From contig NC_092577.1 of assembly GCF_037975245.1 (NCBI RefSeq), positions 34,650,898 to 34,714,897 on the forward strand: DNA of 64,000 bases, written 5' to 3'. Shown piece by piece: positions 28,401-37,400 of this stretch (the stretch's first letter is position 1; each line of letters begins with the position of its first letter). The stretch comes from Apostichopus japonicus. Its lineage: Eukaryota > Echinodermata > Holothuroidea > Aspidochirotida > Stichopodidae. The position numbers and the translations under genes are program-made. Below the pieces are notes generated by a model that made no database searches, was not told the DNA's origin, and was given only the letters and a program-made list of their open reading frames with translations.

Positions 28401-31400
28401 TAACGATAGCCTGATTTTGCCAGATGACCAAAATTCTGTTTGGACAACCAAGTGAACTTTTCATATTGTCACTAAATACCTCTAAATAAGTAAAACGATA
28501 TATTGGTATCGTATCCCTCTCTGCACTTTGGAGATGAAAATATCATCATAGGCCTATGATCCAACAGATGTGGTGTTTCAAATTACCGAAGCTGGTGTTG
28601 TAGTCACCAAACATAGGGCCTACCAACACCTCTCTCCTACATTGGACATATTGGTCATTCTTTGTTATTTTGCTGCATTTTTTTTGTTCAACCAAATTTG
28701 CTGGTTGGACAACCGGAAAAAGTAAGCCCTGGTTGCCCCAGGGACAACAGAAATAAATTTTGCCCTAGTGCACTTGCTACATGACATTTCAGAATTATTC
28801 CACAATCTAACTTTCCAATTTTAAGTTTATTATCTTAAATCTCAGTAGCAGAATAACCTGTGAAGTTTACAGTTTGATCATGAAGTTAAAAAGTATCTGA
28901 CTTGCACAACAGTTTTTAATTTTTTTTTAATTTAGTGTTTGATTTTTTTTTAAATTTTAATAAAACAAAGTACCACAGCTGACACCATGATCACAGCTGA
29001 CACCATGCACATACCTGGAAGACAATAGCACTGGTACTCATTGATTGAATCTCTGCATATGGCATCATTTCGACAAGGAGAAGAAGAGCACTCGTTAATC
29101 TCTATCTCACAGCTACGACCAGTAAAACCTGCAAGGAAAAGTTGTGATATAAATAACTTAAAATCTGATTAATTCATTTTGTTGTAAAAAAATAGGCCAA
29201 TCTAGAGATTAATAGCAGTCTGGAAGGATACTTTCTATTTTGAATACAATAATGCTACACTACCATACACATTTATGTGGGGTAAAGCTGGTTGATTTGT
29301 GGCCTAGGTCAAGGTATAATCCAAACCAGAGTATTGTGGAAAGTTGAGTTCACTTAGGAGTGTTAGCGCTGTGGTTAATGCCGATGCCTTCCAATCATAA
29401 GGTCCCCGGTTCGAGTCACTCCAAGATTAATGTATGTCGTCCAGTTACAGAGTTGTTGACAATTGACAATTCATAATCACGGACATTAAATATGAATGTA
29501 AGAGACTGACTTCGGTCAGCTTGCGGCTTTGATAAGCCAATGATGGCTTATTCGCGAGTTCCTGCTTGCAGGAGGATCTAAAATACATACTTACATACAT
29601 ACATACTTACCAGGGCCACAAGCACAGCTGTAATTATGTCCACTATCAGTTTCAGTACATGATCCTACTGATCAGTACATGATCCTACTGGACATTCATA
29701 TGTGGCATCTTTGGTTGGATTTTGTGAGTTTTTCGTGTTTTTCTGGTCATCATCTCCCCTGTTTTTGAACCCTGACTATATATAGTGCACCATAGTAGTC
29801 ACAGACATTCCAACAGAGCCATTAGCTAGCTCATCCATGCATATCATCTAAGCTTTTGTAAGGATATTGGAATTCAACCATGGCACTAGTTCAACTCTTT
29901 ATGCTGTATGGATTAGGTCTGCTGTTTGGAACTCAAAGTAATCAGCTTGGTGTATTGTCCTATTTATACAATGGAATCAGCTGTGTTCATAGACCTTTGG
30001 TAAGTCAATCAATAACTCAGAAACATCTTTTGGGCAAGGGCATTACCCTGTACTCCAACTCATCAGTAACTTTTCATGATCGCCTTCTCATCGCCGGTGA
30101 TATAAATCCCAATCCCGGTCCTCAGTGTGACAATAACAATGATATTACCAGAGCAAATGTTTCAAGTGCTATCCCATCAGCCAGCACACAAACTAAGTTG
30201 CCCATCACATACAGTCGGGAGGCTCTTCTGAATATGAATGGTTCTCATCGTTTGCCCGCTGAAGTTTGGCAGAACTTGAGAGATCTTAAATTAAATGCAA
30301 ACCGTCCCACTCGTCGTAAGAAAAGGCGTCGTAGACACAACAACAGAACTTCTAGTGTACCCGCATCTGCCACCATTAGATCTAAAGGTGATGACTCTGA
30401 TACTCCTCATGATGTGTTGAATGCTGGCTACCCGAAGAAGGATGCTAACTCAGCGCCAAGTTCACCAACTTTATCCGACAATAATTGTAATAATGACATT
30501 TATGACTGTTTTCGTACCAAAGGCTTTCACTGTATTCACTTGAATGCTAGATCCCTCACTCCTAAAATGTCTGAGGTTAGGCTGATTGCCTCTGAAACTA
30601 AACCTAGTGTTTTTGGCATCAGCGAGAGTTGGATTGATGACTCTGTTACTAACTGTGAAATTGAAATTCCCGGCTTTTCGGTGATTCGCAATGACCGTAA
30701 CAGACATGGAGGAGGTGTCTGTATTTATGTGAGATCTAGTCTAGCTTTTAATCCCAGGCCAGATTTACATGAGCCAAATATTTGTTGATGAGCTGAAAAA
30801 TGTTGACTGGTCTTCTGTTTATATGTCTGATAATGTTGACGAATCGTGGGTATGTTTCCGGGGTTTATTTACCACTGTTCTTGATTCTGTGGCTCCAGTT
30901 AAGGAAGTTAGGATCAAAAATCAGTCTGATCCCTGGATTTCAGCTGAGATTCTCGAGAGTATTCGTGAACGGGACAGTTGGTTACGTAAGTCCCGGGGGG
31001 ATACCCACTCATCTGAAAATTACCAAATGTACCGTAAGATGCGCAACAAAGTTCATAATGACATAAGAAACGCCAAACGTCATTACATGATTGAAAAAAT
31101 AGACGAATACAAAGACAAGCCTAAAGAGTTATGGAAACATCTCAAGACTCTTGGCTACCAATCAAAGTCTAATACTTCATCAAATACTGTTTTAGATGTG
31201 AATGGCGAAAAATGCCATGATAAAAAGGATGTTGCTGATCATTTCAATCATTTTTTTACTCATGTTGCATCAGATCTTGTGAATCAACTTCCAAAGCAAG
31301 AGTTTAACTCGTACGATGTGGACTCACCTGTTTTTAAAAATCAGTATAAGAGTGTTGTTCCAGATTCTTTCCAGCTTCAAGAAATCAATGAGGAATTTGT

Positions 31401-34400
31401 CCTGAATGAGATCCATAGTCTTGACATAAGTAAAAGTACTGGTCTCGATGGTATCCCAGGGCGTTTTATTAAAGATGCTGCTGAGGCTATTACAGGCCCC
31501 ATCACACATATTATTAATGCTTCTTTAAGATGTGGTGTTGTTCCTCATGACATGAAAATCGCAAAAGTCATTCCTCTTCATAAAAAGAAGAGTAAGCTTG
31601 AAGCTGGAAACTATAGACCAGTGAGCATCCTCTCTGTTGTGTCAAAATTCTTAGAGAAAGCTGTTTTCCATCAACTGAACGATTATCTGGTTAACAATAA
31701 TCTCATTTACCAATTCCAATCTGGTTTTAGAGGATCATACTCAACCGACACTTGCCTTATTCATCTGCAAGATCATATCAGGAAACAAACTGCCGCTGGT
31801 AATTATACCGGCATGATCTTATTGGATATCCAGAAGGCGTTCGACAGTGTAGACCATCAAATTTTGTGTAATAAGCTGTCCGCAATGGGTGTCCACAGTA
31901 CATCAATTGACTGGTTCCAATCTTATCTTTCTGGTAGACGGCAAGTTGTTAGCATAAATAGAGTTGAATCTGATCCTCTGACCATCACTTGCGGGGTGCC
32001 TCAAGGCAGTATATTGGGCCCCATTTTATTTCTTTGCTATGTAAATGATATGCCTAACTCCATCAATTGCTTGCTTTTACAATATGCCGATGACAGTGCT
32101 TTAATTTACTCTGACAAAGATCCTAACAATATTAAAAAAAATCTTTCTTCTAACCTGGAGAGTGGCAATAAATGGCTCATTGAAAACAAATTGTCGTTAC
32201 ACATGGGTAAGACCGAGTTGATTTTGTTTGGGACCAAACGTAAACTTGGTCAGTATACTGACTTCTCAATTATTTGTGATGGTCAACTGATTAAGGCCAA
32301 ACATTCTGTTGTTTACCTCGGTCTGGAATTAAACCAATACCTTGATGGCGAACAAATTGTTCTTGGCATTATTAGTAAAACAAATTCTCGACTCAAATTC
32401 CTCTACAGGCAAGCTAATTATTTTAATCAAAATATGAAAAAGACCATCTGTACAGCCCTTGTTCTTTGTCTGTTTGATTATTCCATCTCATCTTGGTATG
32501 GAGGTATTTCTAAGTACCACGCTCGTAGATTACAATGTGCCCAGAACAAAGTTGTCAGATTCATTCTGGGTAAAGATTTTTATTACCACATTAACCATGC
32601 TGACTTTAAAACTCTTGGTATTTTGAACATCAACACTAGGGCTGAACAGCTTCGTCTTAATCATGTTTTTAATGTTTTCCATGGTACCTCTCCAGTCTAT
32701 ATGAGGGAGAGTTTTATTAGAGTAAATAGTGTTCATAACCATAACACAAGAGGTAGTAGTTTTAATTTTCAACTTCCCAAAATTAAAACGCACTGTGCTG
32801 GGTCTTTTTATTACAATGCAATTAAAAACTGGAACAGGCTACCTGAAAACATAAAATCCATCCTGCTGAAATACAATTTTAAAAAAGATGCCAAAGCCTA
32901 CCTTTTAAATCATATGAATGTCTAGCTTGTAAATATCTTTCTTTTTACAGTGTTTGTATGCATGTTTTAGTTGTTTTAATAGTTTATTTCTTATCTTTTG
33001 TATTTTATTGGTTTTAAGGACCCCTTTGGAAATAAGCTTTTAGCTTAAAGGGTTATCCTTGGCATGTTATCTTCTTTTCGATGCATTTAAGTTTATTCCC
33101 TTCTTGTATTTTAAATGTTTATCTTTATGTGCAATTTTTTGTTTGTATGCAGATGAAGATTGATATCTTGCCGAATAAAATCAAATCAAATCAGATAGGG
33201 AATAATTACTACAGATGCCCATTGAGCATAGATCCAGGTCATAAGAGCAATCTGTTCCATTAAAACCTAAAAAAAGTTGAAGAGAAATCATAAAATAAAT
33301 ACAAGAGAAATCATAAAAATAAATACAAGAGAAATCATAAAAACTAACATTTGTTACCTACACAAACAAGTAGCAAAACCAAAGCAATGAATTGGATTGA
33401 TTTTTAAAATAATAATTTATTGGCTATGCTTCATTGTAATAAAACTTCTTTGGCAAGTCCAACATAACTATCACCTAGAATGTTCGGACAAGCTGAGAGT
33501 TATTGCATCTGAAAATGAGAAATGAGATTATTTAGCAACGACAGAACGTCTATTGACCAGTCTCGGTTTATATGATAAAAAAGTTAAAAAAATTGTAATG
33601 GAGATCACGAATACAAAGTTTCCAAGTTTTTGTATCTTTTAATTTCATTTATTTTCAGCTGTTGAATATTGTATAAGTTATAATCACCTATTCCACAGTC
33701 ACAACTGTATCCATTGACTTCATCTGTACAGCTTCCACCGTTGAGGCATGGGGACGACGCGCATTCCTCAACGTCCACTTCGCAGGCGATGCCCTCGAAC
33801 CCTGCCAAACAGAGGCAGAGATACCCATCTACTACGTCCAGACAACTTCCTCCATTCATACAAGGTCTCGAACTGCATTCGTTGAAATCGACGTCACAAT
33901 TCGCGCCTACGAATCCCGACGGACAACGGCAAGTAAAACCGTCCACTCTGTCCATACATGTGGCACCATTCTTGCAGGAATTGCTCCGACAGTCGTCGAT
34001 GTTTACTTCGCAGAACCGTCCTTCAAATCCTGCGGAACAATTACAGCTGTAGCCAGATTCTTCTTCCACACACACAGAGTCATCGGAACAGTTGTTCTCC
34101 GCACAGAATGGTATAAAAACTTGGCAGTTTTCTCCAGTGTATCTCTCGGTGCAATCGCATGAGTAAGTGACGTCATCGACTATGTTACAAGTACCGTTGT
34201 GCAGGCAAGGCTGAAAGGAACAGTTATGGAGGGGTACTTCACAGACTAATCCTGTGAATAGAGAGAAAAGCACACAAATCGGTAAGTGCTATCAGAATTG
34301 GCCTCAGATGTTTGATTTGCTCAATTTTTCAAAAGCGATTTCCTAGAGGTTTTGACCTTCCAATTTATTTGTAGACGCTGTAGAATGTCAAATTAGTAAA

Positions 34401-37400
34401 TTTAAAGACTTGTCTCAGTGCTATAAGGTTGTTAGGACAATTGAGTCTCACCACTTTAAACATCAGTGACCATTATTTCACAATCTAGCATATTTAGGGT
34501 CTACGTCGTTGACCCTTAAAAGTCTTAATCTTCACTTCAGACTCATCTATACTTGATGATGTAATCCCATATCCATCCACATGTAACCCCACATCCATAC
34601 ACATGTAATCCCACATCCACACACATGTAATCCCCATCCATATGTTATCCCACATCCATACACGTGTAATCCCATATCTATCCACATGTTATCCCATATC
34701 CATCCATATGTAATCTCATATCCATCCATATGTAATCCCATATCCATCCACATGCAACCCCATATCTATCCACATGTAATCCCATATCTATCCACATGCA
34801 TGCTTTGATTACTGACTGATAGCTTACTGTGTCGCTAAGGCTCATCCAATGAAGGACACAAGTAGTAATAAAAAAAAATACCCGTAAAACCACAGTTTGA
34901 GGGTTCAAAAAACTTATATACAAATAAAATTATATCGAGGCATGTGACCTGATACACAAGATCTCAACTAAATGAGTAGACTACCATCCTATGCCATCAA
35001 CGCATTTAATTGAGGTAAATAACGCATAAATGTGGATAAATTTGTTTTCACCTCCAAATAGATCCGGTGGACATATGCAAGTGTAGCCATTATTTTCTTC
35101 CACGCACTCCCCATTATTCAGGCAAGGATTGGAGTCACACTCTGAAATATCCACGTCGCAGAGAGGACCGGTCCACCCAGGAAGGCATTCACATGTGAAT
35201 CCGTTGACATGATCCTCGCAAGTGCTGTTCTCTTTGCACGGTGACGAGAGACATTCGTCTATATCTGTGGTACAGAGGGATCCAGTATAACCGGGAGAAC
35301 AAATACACCTAAAAGGCAGCGAAAAGAAAACAGAAATATCTTAGTGCATTAAAAGTTGCTGGAACCCTTCAAAAGTCAACTCCTGAGGGTTTTTGACTCT
35401 CTGAGTGGTACTTCGATCAAACAAGCAACTAAGCTTAGAATTATTTAATAAATTAGACATCTAACAGTGTTAAATTAAATGAAATACAATAAATAAATAT
35501 ATAAATAAAAAATTAATAAATAAATAAATAAGAAAATAAAAAAGAACATAAAAATAAATTAATAAATAAATAAAATAAAAAACAGTGTTCAAGTAAAATG
35601 TGCCCAAGATATGCTTGTTTAAGTTTGACCATGGGTAACCATCTGTGATGTTGCATCATGGGTAATCTGTGATAGGTAACCATGGGTAACCATCTGTGAT
35701 GTAGTATCATTAGTTACATCCAACTGATCATAATCTGACCAAGCAGATCAATCAGAAATTTTCAGAGAACTTTCTGATCAGTAGTCGCTGATTGCAACTA
35801 TTAGTTAATAAAGTCTATCAGTACAGGACACTTTGGGGATGCCTCAACTTTTTATTTATCTCTGCAAATAGACCAAAGTGTCCGAGTAAAAGTATCTTTT
35901 AGTGATGTACCAATGTTTATTATACATGTATATTAGTCACGAGAACGATGATATAAACAGGGTTTCCCTAACTTTTTCCCCCCACGAACCCCCTGTAGAT
36001 GTCAGAGTTGTCCACGGACCCCCAACTTTTTGAGACACGATCTGAGTCATTATTATTCTATAATACGCATAGCAGTGCTTTGTAAAAGATCAAGTCCATA
36101 GTGTAATATTGTAATGAAAAAAAACAAGAGATGAACAAATATTTATTAGAGAACTTCAAGATCAGATAACGAATTGTATCACGCATCGATTCATATTTCA
36201 GTTATTTATGACTGTACGCACGGTACGGTACTACTATGGAAGCATATGCGTATGGAACGCGAAAAGAGTTTGTCGATAGGTACGACATTTGTACATTATT
36301 AAATTATATATGATATATCAGATCTTAGCTCAACAAAAAGTACTCTAGTTTTGACTTTCAGAAACATCTCACCAACCCCCTGGGATGGACTCACGCACCC
36401 CCTGGGGATTCATGCACCCCAGTTAGGGAACCCCTGATATAAACCATTGAGATTGGTTTCAAAAAAGCTAGGTCCATAATGGAATGCACAAGGCTGCTTT
36501 ATATAAATGTCTGAAGTTTTGATGCTAATGGCTAGGATTAACTGGCTAGGATGAGATTTTAACCTCAAGGTTTAATTCCCAAGCTCTACTAAGTAAGTTA
36601 TCCAGTCTTTACCCAGTGCCAAACTATATATTTCCGTTCTTTTGCTAAGAATAGAAAGGTCGCCATGGTAACTTGATGTACCTGAACATGTTAACCAGAT
36701 CCTGGCATGTACCATTATTCTGACAGGGAACAGAGGCACAATCATCAATATTCATTGAGCAATTCCGTCCATTAAAACCAGCAGAACATGTGCAGTTAAA
36801 GCCACCAAAGAAGGAAGAACAGGTCCCATCATTAAGGCAAGGCTAGAGATAAAAAAAATATATAAAAATATAAATATAAAATAAAAAATAACAGAAAATG
36901 TTTCACAGTGAGAAAAAAAATGTCAAATACAAAGGCTGTCACCATTGAATACCAACTTTATTATGGAATAACCCAAACCATAGACCTAAAATGTGTGCAT
37001 GTTTGTTTTACACAGTTTTAAGTTCTTACATATTTCAGAGTACTTTGAACACAAGCACAGTATGTTTACAAGATCTGATATCAGGATAAATTTATAAGGA
37101 TTTTTTTCTGGTTGTCCCATGGACATTAATGCCCCTTACATTTTGGTAGCCTGAACAGCAAAACTGGGTAGCCCCCCCCCCCCCCCCAATGAAGGAAAAT
37201 ATCAATGACCAATATGTACACTGTAGGAGAGATGTGTAGGTTTGGTGAATAGAACACCAGTCTATCTGTGTTTTTAGTTACAACGCACTCTGAATTTGAA
37301 AGTATAGAATTTATATTTAATATTTTCCTTCTTTGGCAAAATTGACAACTAAGATAAATTGCATATTCATGAGTACTTTGAAAGTTCACATACCATATGG

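Larger units (their letters stand above)
29691..33193 (+). mobile_element. CR1/L2-like non-LTR retrotransposon, ~3.5 kb, inserted antisense in eys exon 7
   Basis: 5'UTR (~29691-29879), two overlapping open frames, a 268-nt 3'UTR and a short AAATC-type tandem tail at 33176-33193. The reverse transcriptase is complete and open, but most of the endonuclease is missing, so the copy is a recent yet non-autonomous derivative. No clear target-site duplication flanks it, as is common for CR1. Orientation is opposite to eys. Confidence 0.88.

Noticed and set aside
29691-33193. Target-site duplication around the LINE
   Set aside because: Sequence right of the tail (GATAGGGAATAATTAC) has no match left of 29691; the 20-bp repeat there is tandem and does not flank the element.
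34494-34923. Open frames with MWMDMGLH-type repeats
   Set aside because: Translation of the 22-bp minisatellite in eys intron 5.
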